Source: Burkholderiales bacterium
Lineage (GTDB): Bacteria > Pseudomonadota > Gammaproteobacteria > Burkholderiales > Casimicrobiaceae
Assembly (NCBI GenBank): GCA_020847675.1
Contig: JADLBN010000198.1
Span: 1 to 48,016, forward strand
DNA length: 48,016 bases
Reading direction: 5' to 3'
Below, in pieces: positions 6,817-17,740 of this stretch (the stretch's first letter is position 1; each line of letters opens with the position of its first letter). Both the position numbers and the translations under genes were made by a program. The notes under the pieces are model-generated. The model ran no database searches, was not told the origin of the DNA, and worked only from the letters and a program-made list of their open reading frames with translations.

Positions 6817-7881
6817 CTAGACCGGCGCGCCGCGCAGGTACTGCGGCGGGATGCGGACCGAGGCTCCGAGCGCCTTCGCCGCGTGCCATGGCCAGCGCGG
6901 ATTGCGCAGGATCGCGCGCGCCAGCGCAACCAGGTCGGCGTCGCCGCTCGCAACGATCGCATCCGCCTGCGCGGGCTCGGTGATCAGTCCGACGACCATC
7001 GTCGGCAGGCCGCTCGCCGCACGGAGCGCGCGCGCGAAAGGCACGTGCAGGCCCGGCCCCGACACGATGCGCTGCGCGGGCGAGAGGCCGGCGCTCGACA
7101 CATCGAGGTAGTCGCAGCGTCTCGCCGCGAGTTCGCGCGCCAGCACGACCGAGTCGTCGAGCGTCCAGCCGCCTTCGACCCAGTCGGTCGCCGACACGCG
7201 CACGCCGACCGGGACGCCGGGCGCGGCGGAGCGCACCGCGTCGAACACTTCGAGCGGAAAGCGCATCCGTCCTTCGCGCGAGCCGCCCCAGGCGTCGTCG
7301 CGCAGGTTCGCGAGCGGCGACAGGAACTCGTGCAGCAGGTAGCCGTGCGCCATGTGCACTTCGAGTGCGTCGACGCCTGCGCGCAGCGCACGGCGCGCGG
7401 CCAGCGCGAACGCGTCGCGGACGCGGTCGAGGCCGGGTTCGTCCAAGGCGACGGGCGCAGGGCCGTTCGCGTCGAACGCGACTGCCGACGGCGCGCTTGC
7501 CTGCCATGCCTGCGCGCCCGCGAGTGCCCGCCCGCCTTCCCAGGGCAGCGCCGACGACCCCTTGCGGCCGGCGTGCGCGAGCTGCAGCGCGACCGGCACG
7601 GCGGGCGCGAGCCGGCGGGCGCGCGCGAGCACGTCGGACAGGTCCCGCTCGCAGCCGTCGTCGTAGAGGCCGAGGCAGCCGTGGCTGATGCGGCCCTCGC
7701 GCGTGACCGCGGTCGCCTCGATGAAGACCAGTCCGGCGCCTGACTGGAGGAGTTGCGCCCAGTGCGCGAGGTGCCAGTCGCCCGCGCGCCCGTCGGTCGC
7801 CGAGTACTGGCACATCGGCGAGACGACGATGCGGTTGGCGAGCGCGAGACCGCCCAGCCGGTAGGCGTCGAACAGCGCCAC
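6817..7881 (-). CDS. NADH:flavin oxidoreductase, YqjM/XenA-type old yellow enzyme
   Basis: This 354-residue TIM-barrel flavoprotein reduces activated C=C bonds using FMN and NAD(P)H. Recognisable features are NRIVVSPMCQYSA with the thermophilic-like/YqjM-class cysteine, QLAHAGRKGS for substrate and flavin binding, EVHMAHGYLLHEFLSPLAN with the catalytic HMAHGYL pattern, and VSSAGLSPAQRI. The start is GTG 7881, three bases after the stop of the upstream hypothetical gene, so the two are probably co-transcribed. The natural substrate is not indicated; family members act on enones, nitro compounds and similar electrophiles. Confidence 0.9.
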   Translation of the reverse strand: MALFDAYRLGGLALANRIVVSPMCQYSATDGRAGDWHLAHWAQLLQSGAGLVFIEATAVTREGRISHGCLGLYDDGCERDLSDVLARARRLAPAVPVALQLAHAGRKGSSALPWEGGRALAGAQAWQASAPSAVAFDANGPAPVALDEPGLDRVRDAFALAARRALRAGVDALEVHMAHGYLLHEFLSPLANLRDDAWGGSREGRMRFPLEVFDAVRSAAPGVPVGVRVSATDWVEGGWTLDDSVVLARELAARRCDYLDVSSAGLSPAQRIVSGPGLHVPFARALRAASGLPTMVVGLITEPAQADAIVASGDADLVALARAILRNPRWPWHAAKALGASVRIPPQYLRGAPV

Positions 7882-7884
7882 GCG

Positions 7885-8394
7885 TTATCTCCGCGCGCCG
7901 GGTTGCGCGAGGGCGAGCGCGCGGAACCGCTCGTAGTCCTCGTCGCGGTCGGTGTATCCGGCGGCGATGCGCGCGGCGATGCGCGCCTCCTCGGCCGCCA
8001 CGAACGCCGCTATGCCCTTGCGCTCGATGGGCCCGAGGTTCCGGTCGGCAGCGAGCAGGATGCGCGCCGCGAGGCCCGCGTCGACCGCGTCGAGGTCGGC
8101 GAGGAACAGCCTCGCCTCGGGCGGCACGTGGCGGAGGAGCTCGACCAGCGCGTCGCCCGCCGCGGGCGAGCCGATCACCACGGCATCGGGCCAGCGCGAG
8201 CGCGGAGCGCCGGGTGCCCACGCCGCAGCGAGGTGGTGTTCGGACGTGCGCCCGGCGACGCCGGCGCCTTCGCCTCGCTCCGATTCGACCACACGCACGC
8301 ACACGCCGATCCACGCATCCCCGGTGCAACACGCCGCGAGCCGCGGCGCGACCGCAGCGGTCGTGGCGCGAGTCCGCTCGGTGCCTTCGTTCAT
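7885..8394 (-). CDS. Hypothetical protein, 169 residues
   Basis: I do not recognise this protein. It starts with ATG at 8394 and ends with TAA, three bases ahead of the GTG of the flavin reductase, so it is the first gene of a likely two-gene operon. The sequence has no signal peptide or membrane span. A plausible folded region, DAVVIGSPAAGDALVELL followed by ARLFLADLDAVDAGL, resembles an alpha/beta sandwich. The C-terminal third is helical with many Ala/Arg and ends in a YERFRALALAQPG tail. The N-terminal 60 residues are less ordered. Confidence 0.55.
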   Translation of the reverse strand: MNEGTERTRATTAAVAPRLAACCTGDAWIGVCVRVVESERGEGAGVAGRTSEHHLAAAWAPGAPRSRWPDAVVIGSPAAGDALVELLRHVPPEARLFLADLDAVDAGLAARILLAADRNLGPIERKGIAAFVAAEEARIAARIAAGYTDRDEDYERFRALALAQPGARR

Positions 8395-8448
8395 CGCCTC
8401 GCGCGCCGTGAGCGCAACTGCGACATGGCCGCGCGCCGCCGCCGCGGG

Positions 8449-8877
8449 TCAGGGAACCGCGAGTTCGAAGCGCACGGTCCGGGCTGCCGGGGCGCCGGGC
8501 TCGAACGGACGCCGGTACGCGAGTTCGATACCGGAGGTGCCCGGCTGCACGGCGCGAAAACGGAACGTCGTGTGGCCGGCCGCGCCGACCCTGGGCACGC
8601 CGGCCGCGGTCTCGGGCTGGAAATCCGCGAGACCGACCTGCACGACCGATGCGCCCGCGAGCCGCGTCAACTCCCACCGGTACCCGGTCGAGGGCGTCGA
8701 ATCGAGGTGCACGGCGATCGTGTCGCCCCGTTTGACGACTTCGCTGCGGCCGTCGATCGACGCGTCGGTATTGCGCACGATCGGCGCGCGGTTGAACGGA
8801 TCGGACGCGGGATTCGACGAACAGGCCGATAGCGCGAGCATCAGCGCAGCGACGACGAACGGGCGGGGCAGGTTCAT
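8449..8877 (-). CDS. Chagasin-like (I42) protease-inhibitor lipoprotein
   Basis: The 142-residue product has a lipoprotein signal peptide ending LALSACSS, with the lipobox Cys near residue 20. The mature part matches the chagasin/I42 fold. It has STPSTGYRWEL, equivalent to the NPTTGY loop, and the C-terminal PGTSGIELAYRRPFEPG. Eukaryotic and bacterial members block papain-like cysteine proteases; the bacterial target here is unknown. The start is ATG 8877 with GGAGG a few bases upstream. Longer in-frame extensions run into antisense metK sequence and are rejected. It sits between metK and the hypothetical/OYE pair on the same strand, with 121 bases separating it from metK. Confidence 0.8.
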   Translation of the reverse strand: MNLPRPFVVAALMLALSACSSNPASDPFNRAPIVRNTDASIDGRSEVVKRGDTIAVHLDSTPSTGYRWELTRLAGASVVQVGLADFQPETAAGVPRVGAAGHTTFRFRAVQPGTSGIELAYRRPFEPGAPAARTVRFELAVP

Positions 8878-8998
8878 GGATCCTCCGATGTGGCGCGCGC
8901 CGTTCGCGCCCGGAACGACCAATGCTATTTTCGGCCCGGACGGTACGCGGAACAAGCCTCGCTGGAGACCCGGGCTCGTGGACGCGGCTCGCTTCCGG

Positions 8999-10165
8999 TC
9001 AGACGCCCGCGGCGCGCCGGAGAGCGTCGGCGCGGTCGGTGCGCTCCCAGGTGAACTCGGGCTCGTCGCGGCCGAAATGGCCGTAGGACGCGGTCTTGCG
9101 ATAGATCGGGCGCAGGAGGTCGAGCATGCGGATGATGCCCTTCGGCCGCAGGTCGAACTCCTCCTGCACCAACGCGGCGATCCGCTCGTCCGCAATCCTG
9201 CCGGTGCCGTTGGTGTAGACGGTCACGTTCATCGGCTTCGCGACACCGATCGCGTAGGCGACCTGCACCTCGCACGAGCGCGCGAGCCCCGCGGCGACGA
9301 CGTTCTTGGCGACGTAGCGGGCGGCGTAGGCGGCCGAGCGGTCGACCTTCGACGGATCCTTGCCCGAGAACGCGCCGCCGCCGTGCGGCGCCGCACCGCC
9401 GTAGGTGTCGACGATGATCTTGCGGCCGGTGACGCCTGCGTCGCCGTGGGGACCGCCGATCTCGAAGCGGCCGGTCGGGTTCACGAGGAAGCGCGTCCCG
9501 GCGATCATGTCCTTCGGCAGCACCGGACGGCAGATCTCCTCGATCACCGCCTCGGCGAGTTCCGCCTGCTTGTCGTTCATGCTCGGGTGGTGCTGGGTCG
9601 ACAGCACGACCGTCTCGATGTGCGCTGGCTTGCCGTCGCGGTAGCGCACCGTCACCTGCGACTTCGCGTCGGGCCGCAGGAACGGCAGGCGGCCGTCGCG
9701 GCGCACCTCGCTCTGGCGCTGCACGAGCCGGTGCGCGTAGTAGATCGGGTAGGGCATGAGCGTCGGCGTCTCGTCGCACGCGAAGCCGAACATCAGGCCC
9801 TGGTCGCCCGCGCCCTGGTTCAGGTAGTCGTCGGACGCGCGGTCCACGCCCTGCGCGATGTCCGGGGACTGCTTGCCGTAGCAGACCATCACCGCGCAGC
9901 CGTCCGCGTCGAAGCGCAGCGCCGGGTCGTTGTAGCCGATCGCGCGGATCGTCTCGCGCGCGACGCGGCCGAAGTCGACGTTCGCCCTGGTGGTGATCTC
10001 GCCCGCCAGCACGACCAACCCGGTCGACACGAGCGTCTCGGCCGCCACGCGGCCGGTGGGGTCTTGCTCTAGAATCGCGTCGAGCACTGCGTCGGAGATC
10101 TGGTCGGCGACCTTGTCCGGGTGTCCTTCCGACACCGATTCCGAGGTGAACAGGTATTCGCTCAT
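8999..10165 (-). CDS. metK: S-adenosylmethionine synthetase
   Basis: MetK makes S-adenosylmethionine from methionine and ATP. The 388-residue protein starts at ATG 10165 ([21 protein letters not shown]). It contains GHPDK, the ATP-binding [12 protein letters not shown], the P-loop-like [16 protein letters not shown] and [16 protein letters not shown]. Length and motif order match the family throughout. An apparent 752-residue extension is only an open antisense frame over the Sua5 gene. Together with ahcY this supplies two steps of the methyl cycle, although about 7 kb of unrelated genes separate them. Confidence 0.98.
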   Translation of the reverse strand: MSEYLFTSESVSEGHPDKVADQISDAVLDAILEQDPTGRVAAETLVSTGLVVLAGEITTRANVDFGRVARETIRAIGYNDPALRFDADGCAVMVCYGKQSPDIAQGVDRASDDYLNQGAGDQGLMFGFACDETPTLMPYPIYYAHRLVQRQSEVRRDGRLPFLRPDAKSQVTVRYRDGKPAHIETVVLSTQHHPSMNDKQAELAEAVIEEICRPVLPKDMIAGTRFLVNPTGRFEIGGPHGDAGVTGRKIIVDTYGGAAPHGGGAFSGKDPSKVDRSAAYAARYVAKNVVAAGLARSCEVQVAYAIGVAKPMNVTVYTNGTGRIADERIAALVQEEFDLRPKGIIRMLDLLRPIYRKTASYGHFGRDEPEFTWERTDRADALRRAAGV

Positions 10166-10223
10166 GGCTTTCCTGACGCTGTCGAACCGCCGCGCCCGCG
10201 ATCGCCGCGCGGCAAAGCGGCGA

Positions 10224-10229
10224 ATTCTA
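10224..10229 (-). promoter_or_regulatory. Possible metK -10 box
   Basis: TAGAAT on the minus strand lies 59 bases upstream of the metK ATG in an otherwise very GC-rich 108-base divergent spacer. The expected -35 position has no good match, so this is a weak call. Confidence 0.3.
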
Positions 10230-10273
10230 GCATTCCGGGCCGGATCGACGGCCGTCCGCCCGTCCCTTCCACG

Positions 10274-11263
10274 ATGAGCGCGAACGTGGTTGCCGCGAAT
10301 GCCGGCTCGATCGAGCGCGCCGCGGACGAACTCGCCCGCGGACGACTGGTCGCATTCCCGACCGAGACCGTGTACGGACTCGGCGCCGACGCCGCGAACC
10401 CCGCCGCGGTGCGCGCGATCTTCGCCGCCAAGGGCCGCCCTCCGGACCACCCGCTCATCGTGCACCTGCCCGACGCCACGCACCTCGACGCGTGGGCCCG
10501 CGACGTCCCTCCCGGCGCGCGCGCTCTCGCACGCGCCTTCTGGCCCGGGCCGCTGACGCTCGTCCTGCCTCGCGCGCCGCTCGCGAGCGACGAAGTCACC
10601 GGCGGACAGGACACGGTGGGCGTGCGCGTTCCCGCGCATCCGGTCGCACGGGAACTGCTCGCGGCGTTCGCGGCGCGCGGCGGGCACGGCATCGCCGCGC
10701 CTTCCGCCAACCGCTACGGCCACGTGTCGCCGACCACCGCTGCCCACGTCGCCGACGATCTGGGCGAGCGTGTCGCGCTGATTCTCGACGGCGGACCATG
10801 CGACGTCGGCATCGAGAGCACGATCGTCGCATTCGACGGCGAGCGGGCGCTCCTGATGCGGCCCGGCGGTCTCGGCGTCGACGCGATCGCGCACGTGCTG
10901 GGCCGCGCACCCGGGTCGCCGTCGCAGGGAGCGCCGCGCACGTCGGGCTCGCACGCTTCCCACTACGCGCCGCGGACCGCGGCATTCCTGGTCGACGCTC
11001 ACGCGCTCGCGGCCGAACTCGCCCGCCTCGCCGATCGCGACGAGGACGTCGCCGTCCTCGCGCGCACGGCGCCGCGGCCGGCGGAGTTCGAGGGCCGCTG
11101 GATCGACGCGCCGCGCGACGCCGAAGCCTACGCGCGCGACCTCTACGCGAACCTGCGCGCGCTCGACGCTTCGCCCTCCGACGCGATCCTCATCGAGGCG
11201 CCGCCCGACGAAGCCGCGTGGCTCGCCGTGCGCGACCGGCTCGCGCGCGCCACGCACCGTTGA
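10274..11263 (+). CDS. Threonylcarbamoyl-AMP synthase, Sua5 type
   Basis: The enzyme makes threonylcarbamoyl-AMP from threonine, bicarbonate and ATP for the t6A modification of tRNAs. Residues 1-200 are the YrdC domain, with [31 protein letters not shown] and [18 protein letters not shown]. The rest is the Sua5 C-terminal domain, introduced by a linker with [12 protein letters not shown]. At 329 residues it is the long Sua5 form rather than short TsaC. ATG 10274 is chosen because the domain begins there; an upstream extension overlaps metK. Only eight bases separate it from glycerate kinase, so the two are probably co-transcribed. Confidence 0.93.
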   Translation: MSANVVAANAGSIERAADELARGRLVAFPTETVYGLGADAANPAAVRAIFAAKGRPPDHPLIVHLPDATHLDAWARDVPPGARALARAFWPGPLTLVLPRAPLASDEVTGGQDTVGVRVPAHPVARELLAAFAARGGHGIAAPSANRYGHVSPTTAAHVADDLGERVALILDGGPCDVGIESTIVAFDGERALLMRPGGLGVDAIAHVLGRAPGSPSQGAPRTSGSHASHYAPRTAAFLVDAHALAAELARLADRDEDVAVLARTAPRPAEFEGRWIDAPRDAEAYARDLYANLRALDASPSDAILIEAPPDEAAWLAVRDRLARATHR

Positions 11264-11271
11264 GGCCCGCG

Positions 11272-12438
11272 ATGCGCGTCGTCGTCGCGCCGGACTCGTT
11301 CAAGGGCTCGCTCACCGCGCCCGAGGCCGCGGCGGCGATCGCGCGCGGCGTCGCCCGCGCCGCGCCCGACGCGGTCGCCGTCCAGCGCCCGATGGCCGAC
11401 GGCGGCGAAGGCACGCTCGACGCCGTGATGCGCGCGGCCGGAGACGGCGCGATCCGCGGCACGCTCGACGTCGAAGGCGCAGACGGCGCGCGCATCGCGG
11501 CCGGGTACGGCATCGTCGAGCGCGACGGCGAACCGGTCGCGGTGCTCGAAGCGGCGCAGGTCGTCGCGATCACCGACGCCGCAGGGATGTCCGTCGACGT
11601 GACCTCCCGATCGACGCGCGGGCTGGGGCAGCAGATCCGCGCGCTCCTCGACCGCGGCCTGCGCCGGTTCATGGTCGGCGTCGGCGGCAGCAGCACCAAC
11701 GACGGCGGCGCGGGCCTGCTGGCAGCGCTCGGCGTCCGGTTCCTCGATGCGGCGGGGCGCGACGTCGCATCGACGCCGCGCGGCCTCGAACGCCTCGCGC
11801 GCGCGGACGCTTCTTCGTTCGACGCGCGCCTCGCAGCCTGCGAGATCGCGATCCTGTCGGACGTGAACAATCCGCTCGCCGGGCCCCGCGGCGCCACCGC
11901 GATCTTCGGGCCTCAGAAGGGCGTCGCCGCGGACCGCGTCGCGGCGATCGATGCGACGATCGCGCGCTACGCCGCGCTGGTCGAACCTGCGCTCGGGCGC
12001 GGCGCGGCGGAGCGCCCTGGCGCCGGTGCCGCCGGCGGACTGGGGTACGCGCTGATGCTCGCGGGAGGCACCCTGCGCAGCGGAGCAGAAGTCGTCGCCG
12101 ACCTCATCGGGCTCGACGCGGCGCTCGACGATGCGGACTGGGCGATCACCGGCGAAGGCCGGAGCGACGCGCAGACGCTGCTCTCGAAGGGGCCGTCGGT
12201 CGTCGCCGGCCGTGCGCGGGCGCGCGGCGTTCCCGTGTCGCTCCTGTCGGGCGCGATCGACGCTTCGTCGCTGCCGGCGCTGAATGCGCGTTTCGACGGC
12301 TGCTTCGCGCTGCCCGCGGGGCCAGCCACGCTCGACGCGTGCGTCCGCGACGCCGCGACGACCCTCGCCGATCGCGCCGAGGCGATGACGCGGCTGTTCG
12401 CGGCCTCGCGAGCGACCGCTTCAGCGCGCGGGCGTTGA
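11272..12438 (+). CDS. Glycerate kinase (GckA/GlxK family)
   Basis: This 388-residue kinase phosphorylates glycerate, in this family usually to 2-phosphoglycerate. Motifs are [20 protein letters not shown] at the N-terminus, [40 protein letters not shown] and [12 protein letters not shown] near the C-terminus. ATG 11272 follows Sua5 by eight bases. It is often part of glyoxylate or oxalate assimilation through tartronic semialdehyde, but no glyoxylate carboligase or tartronate semialdehyde reductase is present here. Its 3' end overlaps the opposing malonate-decarboxylase-like gene by 18 bases. Confidence 0.95.
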   Translation: MRVVVAPDSFKGSLTAPEAAAAIARGVARAAPDAVAVQRPMADGGEGTLDAVMRAAGDGAIRGTLDVEGADGARIAAGYGIVERDGEPVAVLEAAQVVAITDAAGMSVDVTSRSTRGLGQQIRALLDRGLRRFMVGVGGSSTNDGGAGLLAALGVRFLDAAGRDVASTPRGLERLARADASSFDARLAACEIAILSDVNNPLAGPRGATAIFGPQKGVAADRVAAIDATIARYAALVEPALGRGAAERPGAGAAGGLGYALMLAGGTLRSGAEVVADLIGLDAALDDADWAITGEGRSDAQTLLSKGPSVVAGRARARGVPVSLLSGAIDASSLPALNARFDGCFALPAGPATLDACVRDAATTLADRAEAMTRLFAASRATASARGR

Positions 12439-13677
12439 ACCGCGGATCGTCGCGCCGCCCAGCGCGGCGAAGTGCCGGACCGGATGCCCGAGCAGCGGAT
12501 CGTCCTCGATCCAGGCCGCGAGCTTCGACGGATCGATCCTGAGCACGCGCGCCATCGCGGGCGCCTCCATCGCCACGACGCGCGCCTCGGGAAGCGCCTC
12601 GACGCGGTCGGCCTGCAGCGCGCTCGCGAAGAACGCGGCGCTGTGACCCGTCCCGGTGACGAGCGCGTCGATGCGCACGCCTCGCGCGCGCAGGAGCCCC
12701 AGCACACAGGCGTGGTGAGCGAGGCACTGCGAGAGGCCGGCCTCCTCCGCCGCGCGCGTCGGTTCGTGGCCCTGCGAGTTCTCGCGGATCAGGAGGCTCT
12801 CCAGTCCACCGGCGTCGAGGAAGCCCAGGAGTTCGGCGTCGACGGCGACGATCTCTCGCGCGCCCAGCGCCGTGCCAACCTCGCGCAGCGTCGCACCGGA
12901 TCCTTCGACCTCGACCCACGGCGACTCCGGTGCCGCGAACCCGACGCGCTCGACCAGACGCGCGTGGGTGTCGCGCACCGACCGCTCGAACGGCCGGGCA
13001 CTTCGAACGGCGGCGTCGATCCAGGCACGCAGCGCCGTCGCTTCGTCGGCGACGAGGTCGGCGACCCCGTGGCGCGCGCGAGCCGGCGCGCCGAACACCG
13101 CCGCGACCGCGTCGGCATCCTCCGAAGTGAGTTCCGCGCGCCCGCGCGCGGCCTCGATGACCGCGGGCCCCGACAGGCCGAACCGCACGTCCGGCAGCAG
13201 CCCGAGCCGGTCGCAGGCGCAGGCGAGCACCGACGCGCCGCCGAACACGTCGCCCGCGGCGATCGCCACGACCGGCACACCGCCAGCGCGCGTGTCGACC
13301 AGCGCGCGCAGCGCGCGTGCGAGCTCGAGCTCGGCGGCGTTGGCCTCGTGCAGTCTCACGCCGCCGGACGCGAGGACCAGCACGACGGCGTCGAAGCCTC
13401 CGGTGCGCGCGCGCTCGAACAGGCCCGCGAGCGCACGTCCGTGACGCGCGCCCACCGCACCCCGGAGGAATCGCTCGTCCTGTGCAGCGACCAGCGCGCG
13501 CCGCCCGCCGATGACCGCCTGCCCGGTCACGACGCCGTCGTCGTCGCGCGCCTCGATCCCGAACCTCGCCAGGTCCGCGCTTGCCCCCGCGGGCGGATCG
13601 GCGACCAGGCTGCCGGCATCGACGAGCGCGCGCAGGCGCTCGACCGGGGAAAGTGCGGAGATCGGAGCGTCAGGCAT
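12421..13677 (-). CDS. Malonate decarboxylase beta/gamma-like fusion (MdcD-MdcE), orphan
   Basis: The 418-residue product reads as two crotonase-like halves. The first, about residues 25-215, resembles the beta subunit MdcD: DAVVLVLASGGVRLHEANAAE, then VAIAAGDVFGGASVLACACDR, then FGLSGPAVIE. The second resembles the gamma subunit MdcE: ESLLIRENSQGHEPTRAAEE, then VTGTGHSAAFFASALQADRV, then VVAMEAPAMARVLR. In the biotin-independent enzyme MdcD and MdcE jointly decarboxylate malonyl-ACP, with MdcA and the ACP MdcC also required. None of MdcA, B, C, G or H is in this window. ATG 13677 is chosen over the in-frame TTG at 13701. Two separate subunits would total well over 500 residues, so this is a compact or trimmed version. 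It lies divergent to matB. Confidence 0.75.
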   Translation of the reverse strand: MPDAPISALSPVERLRALVDAGSLVADPPAGASADLARFGIEARDDDGVVTGQAVIGGRRALVAAQDERFLRGAVGARHGRALAGLFERARTGGFDAVVLVLASGGVRLHEANAAELELARALRALVDTRAGGVPVVAIAAGDVFGGASVLACACDRLGLLPDVRFGLSGPAVIEAARGRAELTSEDADAVAAVFGAPARARHGVADLVADEATALRAWIDAAVRSARPFERSVRDTHARLVERVGFAAPESPWVEVEGSGATLREVGTALGAREIVAVDAELLGFLDAGGLESLLIRENSQGHEPTRAAEEAGLSQCLAHHACVLGLLRARGVRIDALVTGTGHSAAFFASALQADRVEALPEARVVAMEAPAMARVLRIDPSKLAAWIEDDPLLGHPVRHFAALGGATIRGSTPAR

Positions 13678-13715
13678 TGCGCGGGGTGCCGTATAGTTCA
13701 AGGCGATGGAACGAG

Positions 13716-13828
13716 ATCAACGGGGTCGGGCTCGATTGCCCACGATCGCTCGGGCCCGACTCGCGCGAGATCGGCAATCGAGTCCGACCCCGTTGATGTG
13801 ACCCCATTGATCCCTTGACCCCATTGAT
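13716..13828. repeat. Inverted repeat plus direct GACCCC(A/G)TTGAT copies
   Basis: Arms 13716-13740 and 13773-13797 are 25-base inverted repeats with one mismatch around a 32-base spacer. The core reads CGGGGTCGGRCTCGATTGCC. TGACCCCATTGAT follows twice as direct repeats, at 13799-13811 and 13816-13828. The element fills the space between the divergent mdcDE fusion and matB. It looks like a REP-type dispersed element and may affect the promoters of either gene. Confidence 0.75.
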
Positions 13829-13865
13829 TGACGCAAGGTAGCACGCGGCCGCCTCGCCCTTCCCG

Positions 13866-15356
<1,491 letters not shown>

Positions 15357-15502
15357 TTGCGCCTTGCGCGCCGTAGTGCCGCGCGCCCGCAACCCGGATG
15401 GAGCGGCGCCCGGCGGCGCCGTTCATCCCGCCACGGACCGCGCGATGCGGCGGCCCGGCATGCGCCGGACGCACGCTGCGCCGCATCGCGCATAATCCCG
15501 CC

Positions 15503-16504
15503 ATGACGAAACTTCCGACGACCATGCGCTACGTCGTTCCGCGCGAGCCCGGCCCCCCCGACGTGCTGTCGATCGCCGAGGGTCCGGTGCCGCAACCCGG
15601 CCCCGGCGACCTCTTGATCCGCGTTCGCTACGCCGGTGTCAACCGGCCCGACTGCATCCAGCGCGCGGGCCACTATCCGCCGCCGCCGGGAGCCTCGCCG
15701 ATCATCGGCCTCGAGGTCGCGGGCACCGTCGCCGCGGTCGGCGCGAACGTCGCCGACTGGCAGGCCGGCGACGAGGTCTGCGCGCTCGCGCCCGGCGGCG
15801 GCTACGCCGAGTACTGCGTTGCGCCCGCCGGCCACTGCCTGCCGCCGCCGCAGGGCCTGTCGCTCCTCGAGGCGGCCGCGCTGCCCGAGAACGCCTTCAC
15901 CGTCTGGCACAACCTGTTCGAGCGCGGAAGACTCGCGGCGGGCGAGACCGCGCTCATCCACGGCGGCACGAGCGGCATCGGGACCACCGCGATCCAGTAC
16001 GCGAAGGCGTTCGGCGCGAAGGTGATCACGACCGTGGGCAGCGACGACAAGGCGGCGTTCTGCCGCAAGCTCGGCGCCGACCACGCGATCAACTATCGCA
16101 CCGCGGACTTCGTCGCCGAGGTCGCGGCGATCACCGGCAAGCGCGGCGTCGAGGCGATCCTCGACATGGTCGGCGGCGACTACCTCGCGCGCAACCTGCG
16201 CTGCGCCGCGGTCGACGGGCGCGTCGTCATCATCGCGTTCCTGCGCGGCAGCAAGGTCGAGGTCGACTGGATGCCGATCATGCTGAAGCGGCTCACCGTC
16301 ACCGGCTCGACGATGCGCGCGAGCCCGTCGGAGAGAAAGGTGGCGATCGCCGCGAGCCTGCGCGAACGCGTCTGGCCGCTCTACGCGGCGGGAAAGATCG
16401 CGCCCGTCGTCCACCGCGTGTTTCCGCTCGCCGAGGCCGCGCAGGCGCATGCGCTCATGGAGAGCTCGAAGCACGTCGGCAAGATCATGCTCGACGTCGG
16501 CTGA
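15503..16504 (+). CDS. NAD(P)H:quinone oxidoreductase, zinc-free MDR family
   Basis: The 333-residue protein is a medium-chain dehydrogenase/reductase without the zinc ligands, of the quinone oxidoreductase PIG3-like group. Motifs are RYAGVNRPDCIQRAGHYPPPPG, GLEVAGTVAAVG, LPENAFTVWHNLFERG, the NADPH-binding IHGGTSGIGTTAIQYAK and the C-terminal SSKHVGKIMLDV. It reduces quinones or activated enones with NADPH. ATG 15503 is chosen over a longer frame from 15398 because the domain begins there. It stands between matB and the TRAP genes on the same strand; a direct role in carboxylate use is not evident. Confidence 0.88.
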   Translation: MTKLPTTMRYVVPREPGPPDVLSIAEGPVPQPGPGDLLIRVRYAGVNRPDCIQRAGHYPPPPGASPIIGLEVAGTVAAVGANVADWQAGDEVCALAPGGGYAEYCVAPAGHCLPPPQGLSLLEAAALPENAFTVWHNLFERGRLAAGETALIHGGTSGIGTTAIQYAKAFGAKVITTVGSDDKAAFCRKLGADHAINYRTADFVAEVAAITGKRGVEAILDMVGGDYLARNLRCAAVDGRVVIIAFLRGSKVEVDWMPIMLKRLTVTGSTMRASPSERKVAIAASLRERVWPLYAAGKIAPVVHRVFPLAEAAQAHALMESSKHVGKIMLDVG

Positions 16505-16571
16505 GAGGACGACCCGGACCCGCAGGCGGGTCCCGGACCGGGCGTCGCGCGCGAAACCCCTTCCGGCGCGA

Positions 16572-16601
16572 TTGACAGCCTCGGAGGTGTTGTCCTAGTT
16601 T
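16572..16601 (+). promoter_or_regulatory. Probable promoter of the TRAP transporter operon
   Basis: A perfect TTGACA at 16572-16577 is followed after 18 bases by TAGTTT (16596-16601), with CTAGTT at 17 bases as the alternative. It lies in the 230-base gap between the quinone oxidoreductase and dctP, leaving a leader of about 125 bases. No operator or hairpin that I can defend is seen in that leader. Confidence 0.5.
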
Positions 16602-16734
16602 ACGTCCACGCCGGCGGCGGTCGCGGGGGCATCCGCGCGTCCGGACGATCGGCACGAGTTCCCGACGAGGCGCCGCTTCGCGTGCGCAGTCCAACGGGAC
16701 GGGAACGACCGGCATTCACGAGGAGGAGGTCAGC

Positions 16735-17736
16735 ATGAAGGCAATATCCCGGGGTCCGCTCCTGGCGGCGCTTGCCGCCGTCTGCCTGGCCGGCACGGCG
16801 GTCGCGGCGCCGATCGTGCTTCGCGCTTCCCACCAGTTTCCCGGCGGCAAGGGCGACGCGCGCGACGAGATGGTGCAGATCATCGCGCGCGAGGCCAAGG
16901 CGGCCGGCGTCGACCTCGAGGTGCAGGTCTACCCGGGCGCGTCGCTGTTCAAGGCGACCGAGCAGTGGAACGCGCTGGTCAACGGCCAGCTCGACATCTC
17001 GTCGTTCCCGCTCGACTACGCGAGCGGCAAGGTGCGCGCGTTCAGCGCCACGCTGATGCCCGGCCTCGTGCGCAGCCACGACCGCGCGCGCCGGCTCAAC
17101 GACTCGCCGTTCATGAAGACCATCCGCGCGAAGGTCGAGGAGGCCGGCGTCATCGTGCTGGCCGACGCGTGGCTCGCGGGCGCGGTCGCCTCGAAGAAGG
17201 GCTGCATCCGCAAGCCGGCCGACATCAAGGGCCTCAAGATCCGGTCGGCCGGGCCGACCTTCGCCGCGATGTGGCAGGAAGCCGGCGCCTCGATCGTGTC
17301 GATCCCGTCGAACGAGGTCTACAACGCGCTGCAGACCGGTGTCGCGGACGCCACCGACACGAGCTCGGGCAGCTTCGTCTCGTTCCGCATCTACGAGCAG
17401 GTCAAGTGCCTGACCGCGCCCGGCGACAACGCGCTGTGGTTCATGTACGAGCCGGTGCTGATGTCGAAGAAGAGCTTCGATCGGCTGACGAAGCCGCAGC
17501 AGGAGGCGCTTCTCGCCGCCGGTCGCAAGTCGCAGGCGTACTTCGAGAAGGAGGCGAAGGGACTCGACGAGCAGATGGTGAAGGTGTTCAAGCAGCACAA
17601 CGTCGAGGTGGTCACGCTGACGCCGGCGGAGTTCGACGAGTGGATCCAGATCGCGCAGAAGAGCTCCTACGCGCAGTTCGCGAAGGAGGTCCCCGACGGC
17701 AGGAGCCTGATCGACGCGGCGCTCTCGGTGAAGTAG
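16735..17736 (+). CDS. dctP: TRAP transporter substrate-binding protein
   Basis: This 333-residue periplasmic DctP-family protein captures a carboxylate for the TRAP permease. A Sec signal peptide ends near residue 24 (LAGTAVAA). The mature sequence begins PIVLRASHQFPGG. The conserved carboxylate-binding region contains GLKIRSAGPTFAAMWQEAGAS with Arg, followed by PSNEVYNALQTGVADATDTS. AGGAGGAGG lies just before the ATG. It is the first gene of a dctP-dctQ-dctM operon. The substrate is not readable; the neighbours suggest malonate, oxalate or another small dicarboxylate. Confidence 0.93.
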   Translation: MKAISRGPLLAALAAVCLAGTAVAAPIVLRASHQFPGGKGDARDEMVQIIAREAKAAGVDLEVQVYPGASLFKATEQWNALVNGQLDISSFPLDYASGKVRAFSATLMPGLVRSHDRARRLNDSPFMKTIRAKVEEAGVIVLADAWLAGAVASKKGCIRKPADIKGLKIRSAGPTFAAMWQEAGASIVSIPSNEVYNALQTGVADATDTSSGSFVSFRIYEQVKCLTAPGDNALWFMYEPVLMSKKSFDRLTKPQQEALLAAGRKSQAYFEKEAKGLDEQMVKVFKQHNVEVVTLTPAEFDEWIQIAQKSSYAQFAKEVPDGRSLIDAALSVK

Positions 17737-17740
17737 CGCC

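Noticed and set aside
10166-10273. Searched for a SAM riboswitch in front of metK
   Set aside because: The 108-base spacer shows only a weak TAGAAT box and no SAM-riboswitch blocks.
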